DNA of 64,000 nucleotides, taken from positions 41,591-105,590 of the forward strand of contig NZ_FTNU01000007.1 in assembly GCF_900156515.1 (NCBI RefSeq), given 5' to 3'. Below are positions 38,317 to 45,890 of the stretch, piece after piece. The number at the start of each line of letters is the position of its first letter. Position 1 is the stretch's first letter. This stretch comes from Moraxella cuniculi DSM 21768 (lineage in GTDB: Bacteria; Pseudomonadota; Gammaproteobacteria; Pseudomonadales; Moraxellaceae). Below the pieces are notes generated by a model, which had not been told where the DNA came from, did no database searches, and worked only from the letters and a program-made list of their open reading frames with translations. The position numbers and the translations under genes are program-made.

Positions 38317-39921
38317 ATGTATCAAGCAGATGGCTATCACCCACAAGCTGATATTGATATTTTGCTTAAAGGTTTGCAAGCTTTGATTGATGGCAATCAA
38401 GCAGTTGCTGATGATTTGAGTGTGAGCGATTGGAGTGCCAGCACTTTTTCTTTGACATTATCGGTCAATTGGCTGTTTTCTGGCTATAGCGATAAACAAA
38501 CCAAAGCAGGCAATCACAAACAGGATATTTGTTTTGCTAATACGCAAGAGCTTGATAAGCATTATCATAATCTGATGAATGAGGCAAGTTTTGGTCAATC
38601 TTTGCGTCAAAACTTTTTGCAAAACATTCGTTCATTAAACAAACAAGCATTGCTTGAATATCAACAACCATATACTTTTCATCAGTTTGAGCCTTTTTCA
38701 ATTTTTGAGGATTGTGGTACTTGTCATGCTGTGGGCAAGGTTTCATGCACGGATTGTGGCGGACGAGGTAATAAAAGCTGCTGGGACTGCGGTGGCGGCG
38801 GGCAGGAGAGTTATCAGGTACCCATCTATGACAACAAAAATCAAATTCGTGGCTATCAGACCCAGTATCGCTCTTGTTCGGCGTGTTTTGGCAGTGGCAG
38901 ACAGCGTTGCGGCACTTGTAGCGGTAGCGGTCGAGTTGCTTGCAATGACTGTGCTGGTCATGGATTTTTTACCCATATTTACCAAATCAAAGCTCAAGCA
39001 CAACCAACTTTTCACTTAAGCCACACCAATCCTTTCGAGCCTGATGAGTTCAATCAGCTGTTCGTTGATAAAGGTGCGGAATTTTTTGCCAAGCATATTG
39101 ATTTGGCTTTGACAGATGAATGTGCAATTGAGCAAGATACCCATCAGTTTGTGTACCAAGGGCAGAGTATTGCGTTTGATATTTTGCTTATGATGAAACA
39201 AAAGCAATTTTATTGTGCGGCTTTTTCATCGCCACCTTATGCTTATGTGCGTCCTTATTTGTTTGATGAGTTGTTTTTTGATGAATGGCAATTTTTAAAA
39301 AATGCTCAAGACAAAAAAGGCAATATTGCAAAAAATAACGCTCAAGCTTTCTTTTTCAAATACATGAATCAGCCTGTTTTGGACAGTGCCTTAAAGGACA
39401 TTGCCAAAAATAATCATGCACCAAGAACAGCTGTAAAAATCGCTTGTCAAAATTACATTTCTGACGAAATGGCAAATAATATCGGACGGTCTTTGTGGTA
39501 TATTTTGGATAAGGTGTCGCCCACGCATTCAAAATTGGCTTGGGTTTTTGGTGTGGTGCCTGCGTGTTTTTGGCTGGGTGTGGTTGCTGTTTATCATTTA
39601 CAAACAGTCAGCGGTGTGTTTGATGCTGCTACCAAAATGATAAAAACCATCTGGCAAAGTATGCTTGTGATTTTGATATGTGCAGGTGTATCGTGGTTAT
39701 TGAGCCGTCTGTTTGTCTGGGCTATTAATCAAAAAATCCCCAAAGAATATCATCAAGCAGCAAACAATCGCTTAATGCTGCGTTATTATCTGATGACGAT
39801 GGGTGTGGTAGTTGTTTTGGCGATTATTTATGCCGTTTTGGTTAATTATGGTTATCTGCCACCCATGAGCGATCGCTGGTATCTTTTATTAATGGCAATA
39901 AAAGGCAAATTGCCATTTTGA
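38317..39921 (+). CDS. Membrane protein with DnaJ-like CxxCxGxG zinc region, unknown function
   Basis: Start at ATG 38317, nine bases after AAGGA; a GTG two codons earlier is too close to it. The 534-residue protein has an N-terminal ~130-residue region, then six CxxC motifs between about 137 and 225 (CGTC, CTDCGGRG, CWDCGGGG, CSACFGSG, CGTCSGSG, CNDCAGHG) resembling the zinc-binding centre of DnaJ but without a J domain. Three predicted membrane segments close the chain (LAWVFGVVPACFWLGVVAVY, MLVILICAGVSWLLSRLFVW, YYLMTMGVVVVLAIIYAVLV). DnaJ has four such motifs and two zincs; six suggests up to three. Function not recognised. It stands alone between der and ohr. Confidence 0.75.
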   Translation: MYQADGYHPQADIDILLKGLQALIDGNQAVADDLSVSDWSASTFSLTLSVNWLFSGYSDKQTKAGNHKQDICFANTQELDKHYHNLMNEASFGQSLRQNFLQNIRSLNKQALLEYQQPYTFHQFEPFSIFEDCGTCHAVGKVSCTDCGGRGNKSCWDCGGGGQESYQVPIYDNKNQIRGYQTQYRSCSACFGSGRQRCGTCSGSGRVACNDCAGHGFFTHIYQIKAQAQPTFHLSHTNPFEPDEFNQLFVDKGAEFFAKHIDLALTDECAIEQDTHQFVYQGQSIAFDILLMMKQKQFYCAAFSSPPYAYVRPYLFDELFFDEWQFLKNAQDKKGNIAKNNAQAFFFKYMNQPVLDSALKDIAKNNHAPRTAVKIACQNYISDEMANNIGRSLWYILDKVSPTHSKLAWVFGVVPACFWLGVVAVYHLQTVSGVFDAATKMIKTIWQSMLVILICAGVSWLLSRLFVWAINQKIPKEYHQAANNRLMLRYYLMTMGVVVVLAIIYAVLVNYGYLPPMSDRWYLLLMAIKGKLPF

Positions 39922-40283
39922 TAAGAATGGTTATTTAAATTACTCGTGTTTGAACTTGCAGACCTTGAGATAAAATTCTTGGACGTTATTATCTTATTAA
40001 TTAAAATTTATTTTTTGTTTGCCGATTTTGTGGTTTTTCTTCTTTTTCACGATTGTGTGAGAAAAACCACAAAATGAAAAGGCGAGAAGTGAATGGTTTA
40101 TAACGAAAAGTTATAAATATGTAAGATTTACCGCCAAGAGCAGGATTCAAAAATTTTTAAGAATCCTACCGCTTGTTAGGTTAAAGATGGTGGCTCAGGG
40201 CGGTTTTGTAAGACGACACCGCAGTATCTGCCGTACAGCGGACATGGTTTCTCTCGCCACGCCCAACGGCATTGTCTGCCCCC
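39922..40283. other. Convergent intergenic region with a GC-rich structured segment
   Basis: The left half is AT-rich and includes the 15-base inverted repeat. At 40151-40176 an imperfect palindrome starts AGGATTC and ends GAATCCT. The segment 40190-40283 is more GC-rich than its surroundings and folds in several short stems, for example CCGCAGTA with TACAGCGG around 40219-40241. No reading frame is convincing. It may be an RNA or the noncoding remnant of a mobile element. Confidence 0.4.
40026..40074. terminator. Long inverted repeat between convergent genes
   Basis: TTTTGTGGTTTTTCT (40026-40040) and AGAAAAACCACAAAA (40060-40074) are perfect 15-base arms with a 19-base loop, in which CAC/GTG may pair further. 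It lies about 105 bases after the zinc-membrane gene and before convergent ohr. No long T-run follows on either strand, so a bidirectional terminator is plausible but not certain. Confidence 0.45.
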
Positions 40284-40715
40284 TTAAAGATCGAATGAAT
40301 TAACCACCTTAACATGCAAACGCACTTCCACATTGCCACGCACTGCATTAGAATATGGACAAACTTCGTGGGCTTTTTTGATTAAGGTTTTTGCCTCGTC
40401 TTCGCTCAATCCTTCCACCGTGATGGTGATGTCTAAATCAAGGCTGAACGCACCGTCTGGTTTTTGCCCAATACCAACACTCACAGTAGTACTAGATTTA
40501 CTAGGTTTAATACCTAAGGTTGGAGCAACATGATTCATCGCACTGTCAAAGCACGCCGCATAGCCCATCGCAAAAAGCTGTTCTGGATTTGTGCCAACTT
40601 TTCCACTGTCATTTTGAAAACCGACTAAATCAAACCCAATTGAACCATCATCAACTTGGGTACGTCCATCACGACCGCCTGTTGCTGTTGCACTTGTGTG
40701 ATAAAAAATTTTCAT
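40284..40715 (-). CDS. ohr: Organic hydroperoxide resistance protein (Ohr/OsmC family)
   Basis: Ohr is a thiol peroxidase that reduces organic hydroperoxides, using a lipoyl reductant. The 143-residue protein has the two catalytic cysteines: Cys in MGYAACFDSA near 55 and Cys in VCPYSNAVRGN near 119, and the ATATGGRDGRTQ start of the family. The usual FGAGY is FAMGY here. A MarR-type OhrR regulator is not adjacent. It is the first of several redox-related genes up to 46.3 kb. Confidence 0.93.
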   Translation of the reverse strand: MKIFYHTSATATGGRDGRTQVDDGSIGFDLVGFQNDSGKVGTNPEQLFAMGYAACFDSAMNHVAPTLGIKPSKSSTTVSVGIGQKPDGAFSLDLDITITVEGLSEDEAKTLIKKAHEVCPYSNAVRGNVEVRLHVKVVNSFDL

Positions 40716-41028
40716 AAAAACTCCATCAAATAAAATAAAACATCAGGGTGAATCACCCACAAATTCTGACACCATGCCAAAAATCCAAAACCATTTTAGC
40801 AAGTTTATCTAACAACTGGTATCTTATTTATCCAAAACTCTTGCCTGATTCTCTAAGTTTTTGGGTTTGATGGTTTGGTAATCAACCAAGGTTTTGTTGG
40901 GTATTTTACAAAAAGCATTGTAAATCGCACGCAGGCTGTACAACGCCATAGATGCCTTGACTGTGAGTGTGATTCTTTATTGGTGGTTGTCTGGGGTTGA
41001 TTTTGTCCAAAAAGCATATCGCAAATGC
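40716..41028. other. Intergenic region ohr to DsbA-like gene
   Basis: About 310 bases between two minus-strand genes. It includes the doubtful ORF at 40824-40949 and the ohr promoter region, for which I could not assign clear hexamers. Confidence 0.4.
40824..40949 (-). CDS. Doubtful small ORF or gene remnant
   Basis: An ATG at 40949 opens 41 codons (MALYSLRAIYNAFCKIPNKT...) ending TAA at 40824. Codon choice resembles neighbouring genes, but there is no good ribosome binding site and no family I recognise. It could be the end of a decayed gene. Confidence 0.2.
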   Translation of the reverse strand: MALYSLRAIYNAFCKIPNKTLVDYQTIKPKNLENQARVLDK

Positions 41029-41053
41029 CAAAAACCCAACCTGTTGGCTGGGT
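41029..41053 (-). terminator. Rho-independent terminator after the DsbA-like gene
   Basis: Minus-strand ACCCAGCC and GGTTGGGT pair (one G-U) around AACA and are followed by TTTTTGG, directly after the gene's stop codon region. Confidence 0.75.
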
Positions 41054-41058
41054 GAGAT

Positions 41059-41691
41059 TTATTTGGCGAATTCTGCCAAAAATGCTTGGATTTTTGTGCT
41101 TATATGCTCGTCATGCTGATATAAGAACTGGCTTGGAACAACCACCCAGTTGTCATCAACTTGTGCCAGTAGATTGGGAGTGCCATGTACGCCAAGCTGC
41201 TGAGCGAGATGCTGTCCGTGTTGCAGCCATTGATTGGTTTGGCTGTGGCTGTCTGGGTTGTCCATTTGTTTGGCAATGTCAGCCTTGCCAAGGGCAATCA
41301 GAGCCTCTTGCACCTGCTGCTTTTGGCTGGTGTCAGAGCCGTCCACATAACGCACGGCTTGTAATTGTGCCAAGGTTGGCAAAAGCTGGCTTGGCATCGT
41401 CTGCTTGAGCAAATGGCACGCCATGCTTAGATAAAAAGAATTAAACTCACCACCTGCCAGCAAGACATTTTGGTGGTATTTCTCGCTAAATGGCAAGCCT
41501 GTCAGCTGGGCTATGCGTTGGTCATTTTGCCAAGCGTGCTGTGCAAAGGCAGTATCCAGCACCTTGCCAGTATTGGCAAATAAGCCCGTTGCTATCGCAT
41601 CAACCTTGTGCTGGCTGGCAAGAGTTGTAATGGCAGGTGAGGCAGCATAACACCAACCACACAAGGGGTCAAATAGATAAAGAAATTTCAT
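41059..41691 (-). CDS. DsbA/FrnE-family thioredoxin-fold protein
   Basis: From ATG 41691 (GGAGATTAAG upstream) the product is 210 residues without a signal peptide, so cytoplasmic. It has a CxxC active site, CGWC, in LFDPLCGWCYAASPAI at about 10-13 and a DsbA-like helical insert; the C-terminal QQLGVHGTPNLLAQVDDNWVV carries the cis-proline turn (GTP). Related FrnE-type proteins are thiol-disulfide oxidoreductases linked to oxidative stress. The upstream in-frame extension to 41721 is not used. Confidence 0.82.
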   Translation of the reverse strand: MKFLYLFDPLCGWCYAASPAITTLASQHKVDAIATGLFANTGKVLDTAFAQHAWQNDQRIAQLTGLPFSEKYHQNVLLAGGEFNSFYLSMACHLLKQTMPSQLLPTLAQLQAVRYVDGSDTSQKQQVQEALIALGKADIAKQMDNPDSHSQTNQWLQHGQHLAQQLGVHGTPNLLAQVDDNWVVVPSQFLYQHDEHISTKIQAFLAEFAK

Positions 41692-41782
41692 CTTAATCTC
41701 CTGTGGTGGTCTGATACACAAACCACCGCTAATTTATCGATTTTTGATAAATGATGGCAATACGCCAAATTTATCGCTGCGG

Positions 41783-42634
41783 CTACCATTTCATCTCGCC
41801 CTTATTGACTTTTGCACCCAGCTCCAGATTGCTGATGGCGGTCAATTTGGGGTAGGCTTGTTGCATTTTGCTAATTACCTCACCGCTTGTTTTGCTGTTT
41901 GCCAAAACTTGCTCGTACTTTTTGAGATATTCTTGATTAAATTTTAATAATGACGCATCAGTTTTACTGCCTTTGGCGGCGTGTCCTGCGATAACAACGG
42001 CAGGTTTTAGGCTTGCCATTTCTGCCAATTGAGCAGACCATGCCTGACGCTCGGCAGGGCTTTGGGTGTCAGCTGTCCACAGGTGCATATTGCCAAATAC
42101 TGCCACATTGCCTGCGATGGTTTTTTGTGAAGGAATCCAAACATAAGGGCGGTGTGCCAACAATCCGCTGGTGCCACGAATTTCGATAGTCTCACCGTCC
42201 AAACTTAGTTGCTTGCCCACAAATGGCTCTGGCAGAACGATATTTTTTGGGGCGTTTGCACCCATTTTTGGTGACCAGACTGCAAGCTTGGTTGCAACTT
42301 TGGCGTTAATTTTCTCCAGCACCGCAGGGGTGGTGATGACTTTGGCATCAGGGAAAATTTCTTTTAGTGTGGCAGCACCAAAATAATAATCAGGGTCAGC
42401 TTGACTGATAAAGATTGTCGAAAGCTGTTTTTGGCTATCCAAAATCTGTGCAGCGATGCGTAGAGCGTCAGCACGAGTAAAGCCACTGTCAATTAAGATG
42501 GCTTCTTTTTCGCCCAAAATCAGCGTTGATTGCACCAAAAAGCTGTTGGCATCTGCCGAGTAAGTTTGAATCTCTAGGGCGTTGGCAGAATTGGCAGCAA
42601 CTGCCAATAGGGTGGCAAGTAGTCGTTTTTTCAT
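41783..42634 (-). CDS. Metallo-beta-lactamase-fold protein with degenerate metal motif
   Basis: The 283-residue protein has a signal peptide (MKKRLLATLLAVAANSANA|LEIQ), then the MBL fold: EAILIDSGFTRADA, and the place of the HxHxDH zinc motif near 100. That motif here reads SQADPDYYFG, so both histidines of HxH and the final His are replaced; one Asp remains. A later His in VIAGHAAKG is kept. It may bind metal differently or not be a hydrolase. Gap of about 90 bases to the DsbA-like gene and same strand. Substrate unknown. Confidence 0.82.
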   Translation of the reverse strand: MKKRLLATLLAVAANSANALEIQTYSADANSFLVQSTLILGEKEAILIDSGFTRADALRIAAQILDSQKQLSTIFISQADPDYYFGAATLKEIFPDAKVITTPAVLEKINAKVATKLAVWSPKMGANAPKNIVLPEPFVGKQLSLDGETIEIRGTSGLLAHRPYVWIPSQKTIAGNVAVFGNMHLWTADTQSPAERQAWSAQLAEMASLKPAVVIAGHAAKGSKTDASLLKFNQEYLKKYEQVLANSKTSGEVISKMQQAYPKLTAISNLELGAKVNKGEMKW

Positions 42635-42837
42635 AAATTACCTTTGTGGTATTAATTTTATTTGCTTTGATAAATTTTAAATAAATTTTTAATTAACAAA
42701 CAAATTGGTTTTGTTTAAATGATAGATTTTCAGCAATGCACCGTTTGTGCCGGCATTTTAGATTTTGCATGAATGTTATTTTGACAATCTGTGTGCCTTT
42801 GTATGACTTGGAAGCTGGGACAAAGGCACGACCAAGA

Positions 42838-43494
42838 TTAGGCAGCAGCGGTAAAACGCTGGTGTAAATGTGCGTAATTTTCTACATCATCGGCAATCGC
42901 AATCGCCAAATCCGCCACGCTAATGCCAGCAGGCAGATCGCCATTCATCAACAAATTGTCTTTGCCCAAGCGATATTCACCCGTACGCTCCTCGCTGTAA
43001 CCTGCGTCCGCTCCCAACATCGCAGGCGGCGAAATAAACGCCCAATTCACATCACGGCGGTCTTGCAAGTCATTCAACAAATGACGCGCGGCATTGGCAC
43101 CGTCATAAATTTCTTTGGGAAAATCAGGCGTATCAATCAGCTGCACGCCATCGCCGACATACAGGCTGCCTGCACCACCCACGATAAGTAAATATGGCAC
43201 TTTGGCGGTCTTGGCGGCTGATACAATCGCATTCGCACCCTGCGTGAACTCTGCACCGATATTGGGATTCGTCCAGCCTGGATTAAAAGCACTTACCACG
43301 CCATCAAAGCCTTGTAACTGTTCGGCAAAATCAGCCGACAACACATCGGCTTGCACCGCTTGAATATTACCTGCAACCTGAACCTTGTCAATATTGCGAG
43401 CAAAAGCCACCACTTGATGACCACGACTTGCCAGCTCCCGCACCACGGCAGCACCAACATAACCTGTTGCACCAATTACTGCAAATTTTTTCAT
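42838..43494 (-). CDS. NAD(P)-binding oxidoreductase (NmrA/YwnB-like atypical SDR)
   Basis: Start ATG 43494 with AGGAG seven bases upstream; a GTG one codon earlier is too close. The 218-residue protein has the dinucleotide-binding motif FAVIGATGYVGAAVVRELASRGH at its N-terminus, AxNID at the next strand end, and ADVLSADFAEQLQGFDGVVSAFNPG. It resembles NAD(P)H-dependent flavin/quinone-type reductase or epimerase-like proteins; substrate unknown. One of two identical HxlR-type operator copies lies 94 bases upstream and covers the likely -35, so the gene is probably repressed by the HxlR regulator at 45891. Confidence 0.85.
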   Translation of the reverse strand: MKKFAVIGATGYVGAAVVRELASRGHQVVAFARNIDKVQVAGNIQAVQADVLSADFAEQLQGFDGVVSAFNPGWTNPNIGAEFTQGANAIVSAAKTAKVPYLLIVGGAGSLYVGDGVQLIDTPDFPKEIYDGANAARHLLNDLQDRRDVNWAFISPPAMLGADAGYSEERTGEYRLGKDNLLMNGDLPAGISVADLAIAIADDVENYAHLHQRFTAAA

Positions 43495-43587
43495 CACAAC
43501 TCCTATATTTGATTGTATTGATTGACGATTTTGCTGAATGAGTGAAGTTATCCAGCAATGTTGTTATTTTATATAATAAAATTTTTA

Positions 43588-43619
43588 TTTGTAAGTACTT
43601 ACAAAAAAGTAAGTATAAA
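43588..43619. promoter_or_regulatory. Probable HxlR operator, copy 1
   Basis: A 32-base sequence containing the perfect palindrome TTTGTAAGTACTTACAAA (43588-43605) plus a further half-site AGTAAGTA. It is identical to 45822-45853. For the minus-strand reductase gene, CTTACA within it and TATAAA 16 bases further would be -35 and -10, so binding should block transcription. Confidence 0.7.
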
Positions 43620-43920
43620 ATAATTGCATAAGTTATTGATTTTTCGTTGATTAAATTTTCAAATATTCATATATTTGCCACTTGGTTGCATTTATCAACA
43701 ATCCAAGCCAGCAAATTGGCTTTTCATCTCCACTTAGTTTTACGCCAAGCCACAAAATCATTATTTTCTACCTTATTTATTGGATAATAGCCAGCTTTTA
43801 AGATTGTATTTATCATCACAAGCCATTTGGTGTATTGAAATCCCAATTGGCACCCCTGTGGTAAAAATCCGCAAATCAAGCAAGATTTGGCAAATTGGCA
43901 AACGCATATCAAGACGCATT

Positions 43921-43932
43921 TTCAGGCTGTCT
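43921..43932 (-). repeat. Neisseriaceae DUS-like 12-mer (11 of 12)
   Basis: The minus strand reads AGACAGCCTGAA, one base different from the AG-kingDUS dialect AGGCAGCCTGAA. Confidence 0.4.
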
Positions 43933-44177
43933 GATGGCTTATGCTGATTTGCCCAATTCTCTAAAGAGCAGCACGCCCAGCCCATCAACGACACCAAGGC
44001 GGTTTTATAAAGCTGGGCGGATAGGGGTATTTTGCAATGACAGACTGATGGTTATTTTTGTAAAAATAATATTGATAATTTTATTAAAAAATTTAAAATA
44101 TATTAAGCATCATTGTATAATTTAACCCATAGATTAATTTGCCATTTTAGCTGCGACTTTTATTTGCCAAAATAGCA

Positions 44178-44199
44178 AAAAGCGACAAATGCCGCTTTT
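44178..44199 (-). terminator. Hairpin terminator after doxX
   Basis: Minus-strand AAAAGCG and CGCTTTT pair around an eight-base loop, followed by TTGCTATTTTGG. The symmetric A/T flanks could make it work on both strands. Confidence 0.5.
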
Positions 44200-44257
44200 A
44201 TAAGATGGCTCGTCTGCCGTGAGGCTTGGCTGGGTGCATTGTGATGACAATGTCAGA

Positions 44258-44650
44258 TTATTTCTTTGCCAAAACCTTGTCCAGCGACCAAGCACCGCCG
44301 CCTGCCGCTGCCAAATATAGAAAAATAAAGCTAAACAACATCGCCGACTCGCCGCCGTTGGTAAAAGGAAATAGCGAAAAGTGCATCATAAAATACGCCA
44401 CCGCCATTTGCCCTGACAAAATAAATGCAGTTGGGCGAGTGAATAATCCCAAAATCAGCAAAATGCCGCCAACGATTTCCAAAATACCTGCCGCTCCAAA
44501 CAGTGAAAACAATGGCACCGAACCATTGCCGTCCGTCATCGAGACAGGAAATTCAAAAAATTTTGCCGTGCCGTGCAACAAAAAAGCATAGGCAGTTGCT
44601 ATTCGCACGATGGATAAGATTTGCGATTGAAAAGGTTGTAAAAATTTCAT
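44258..44650 (-). CDS. DoxX-family inner membrane protein
   Basis: Start chosen at ATG 44650, seven bases after GGGAG; the ATG three bases upstream is also possible, while the frame's longer extension overlaps the previous gene and is unlikely. The 130-residue protein has four hydrophobic segments: AYAFLLHGTAKFFEF region, GAAGILEIVGGILLILGLF, PTAFILSGQMAVAYFMMH and AMLFSFIFLYLAAAGGGA. DoxX proteins occur with reductases and thiol systems and have been tied to redox stress. Its 3' part ends in WSLDKVLAKK. Confidence 0.88.
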   Translation of the reverse strand: MKFLQPFQSQILSIVRIATAYAFLLHGTAKFFEFPVSMTDGNGSVPLFSLFGAAGILEIVGGILLILGLFTRPTAFILSGQMAVAYFMMHFSLFPFTNGGESAMLFSFIFLYLAAAGGGAWSLDKVLAKK

Positions 44651-44679
44651 CATTAAACTCCCAAATTTATCAATCTGGT

Positions 44680-45072
44680 TTAGTTGCCCCAAAACGCATC
44701 TTCGGCGGTTTGGTCGTCTGAAAACAGCCAAACGGTTTGAATTTTACCGTCCACCACTTCAAACAAATCAATGCCTGTCATATCCATTTGCGAGCCGTCC
44801 GCTTTTTTGCCCGAAAAACGCACGGGGCAGGCGACCAAATTGCCATTGACCATTAAATTGCCATTTGGTGCAAGGGTGAATGAGCCTTGGGTGTCTGCCA
44901 TCATTTGCCCAATCATTTCGCCGATTTGCCCTGCACCGATTTTCAAACCTGAAAATTTGTTGTTACCAGGTTGGTGCCATTTTACCTCTTCGGCAAAGGC
45001 AGAAAAAGCGGCTTCAATATCGCCTTTATCAAGGGCGGTTAAATAATTTTCGACAGTGGTTAATACAGTCAT
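44680..45072 (-). CDS. SnoaL/NTF2-like protein
   Basis: The 130-residue protein is an NTF2-like cone fold of the SnoaL type: N-terminal helix YLTALDKGDIEAAFSAFAEEVKWHQPG, then GNLMVNGNLVACPVRFSG, and DMTGIDLFEVVDGKIQTVWLFSD. Family members range from isomerases to binding proteins; function not predictable. It precedes doxX by about 30 bases on the same strand. A DUS-like 12-mer lies inside its 3' end at 44711-44722. Confidence 0.85.
   Translation of the reverse strand: MTVLTTVENYLTALDKGDIEAAFSAFAEEVKWHQPGNNKFSGLKIGAGQIGEMIGQMMADTQGSFTLAPNGNLMVNGNLVACPVRFSGKKADGSQMDMTGIDLFEVVDGKIQTVWLFSDDQTAEDAFWGN
44711..44722 (+). repeat. Neisseriaceae DUS-like 12-mer (11 of 12)
   Basis: TGGTCGTCTGAA differs only in its first base from the AG-mucDUS dialect AGGTCGTCTGAA. 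It lies inside the NTF2-like coding sequence. Confidence 0.45.
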
Positions 45073-45122
45073 AAAATTTTCCTCATAAAAGTAAAAATGG
45101 ATTTTTGTATTAAAATATCATG

Positions 45123-45134
45123 TTCAGGCAGCCT
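45123..45134 (-). repeat. Exact Neisseriaceae AG-simDUS 12-mer
   Basis: The minus strand reads AGGCTGCCTGAA, identical to the Simonsiella-type dialect. It sits between the two NTF2-like genes and can pair weakly with CTGCCT at about 45154-45159, as DUS often do near transcription ends. Confidence 0.55.
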
Positions 45135-45198
45135 AAAGCGATGGCGATTGGCACTGCCTAATTAACAATAAATATCAGCCAAATGGTGCAGATTGCTA

Positions 45199-45690
45199 TC
45201 AAAACATACTGCGACCGCTGGCGGTTTTGGCTGGCACATTTTGCAGAACGTCCCAATGCTCTACGATTTTACCATTTTCATCAAAACGGAAAATGTCCAC
45301 CACCGCACTGCCCAAGCTGTCTGGCGTTGGTTGGCTATGAATGTGCAACACCACCAAATCGCCCTCGGCAATCGCACGCTTGATGTGTGAGCGAGCTTGT
45401 GGGGCTTGGCTGACAAATCCGCCAATGCCTTTGACAAAGGCTTCTTTGCCGTCCGCCACCATTGGATTGTGCTGTAAATAAACATCACCAATGTATTTAT
45501 CGGCGGCTTCTTGGACTTTGTGCTGGTTAAATGCCAAATCGTAAAAAGCGATGGCATTGGCTTTATTGCGTTCGGCTTTGCTTTGGGCTTGGGCGGTGAT
45601 GACGCTTGGCTTACTGCTTGAGCCTGCGATACTTTGGCAACCTGTCAGGGCAATGCTTGCCAAGATGGTGCTTAGGATTAATTTTTTCAT
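45199..45690 (-). CDS. NTF2-like lipoprotein
   Basis: The 163-residue product has a lipoprotein signal with lipobox LTGC (Cys18). The mature part is a SnoaL/NTF2-like domain: IAFYDLAFNQHKVQEAADKYIGDVYLQHNPMVADGKEAFV, HIKRAIAEGDLVVLHIHSQ and VVDIFRFDENGKIVEHWDVLQNVP. Related proteins are described as ester-cyclase-like or predicted SnoaL-like. Operator copy 2 lies about 130 bases upstream, overlapping a likely -35 of this gene, which is divergent from the HxlR regulator. First gene of the probable lipoprotein - NTF2 - doxX unit. Confidence 0.87.
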   Translation of the reverse strand: MKKLILSTILASIALTGCQSIAGSSSKPSVITAQAQSKAERNKANAIAFYDLAFNQHKVQEAADKYIGDVYLQHNPMVADGKEAFVKGIGGFVSQAPQARSHIKRAIAEGDLVVLHIHSQPTPDSLGSAVVDIFRFDENGKIVEHWDVLQNVPAKTASGRSMF

Positions 45691-45821
45691 AAATACCTCA
45701 AATTATTACATGTCAAATCGTTAGGCTGCAGGCTACTAACCTGATAACCAGCAAACACGGCCATCAGATAAAAAGCATTGCCAAACAACCATGAAGCATA
45801 TTATAATACACGAAATTTACT

Positions 45822-45853
45822 TTTGTAAGTACTTACAAAAAAGTAAGTATAAA
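45822..45853. promoter_or_regulatory. Probable HxlR operator, copy 2
   Basis: Identical in 32 bases to 43588-43619, including TTTGTAAGTACTTACAAA. In the minus direction CTTACA within it and TATAAT 18 bases further form a plausible promoter for the lipoprotein gene. In the plus direction the HxlR start codon is 38 bases away, so autoregulation is likely. Confidence 0.75.
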
Positions 45854-45890
45854 TTATACCAATTATCAGCCAAGTGGCAACGGAGAATTT

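Larger units (their letters stand above)
43495..44177. other. Long intergenic region with operator and decayed sequence
   Basis: About 680 bases without an intact gene. It holds operator copy 1 and a short frame on the minus strand at 43773-43997 (75 residues, no family recognised) with another partly overlapping frame at 43724-43912, which looks like a frameshifted remnant. A DNA-uptake-like 12-mer lies at 43921-43932. Confidence 0.45.

Noticed and set aside
40140..40160. Integron attC-like site (GTTAGGT) near ohr
   Set aside because: No matching RYYYAAC partner and no cassette array or integrase.
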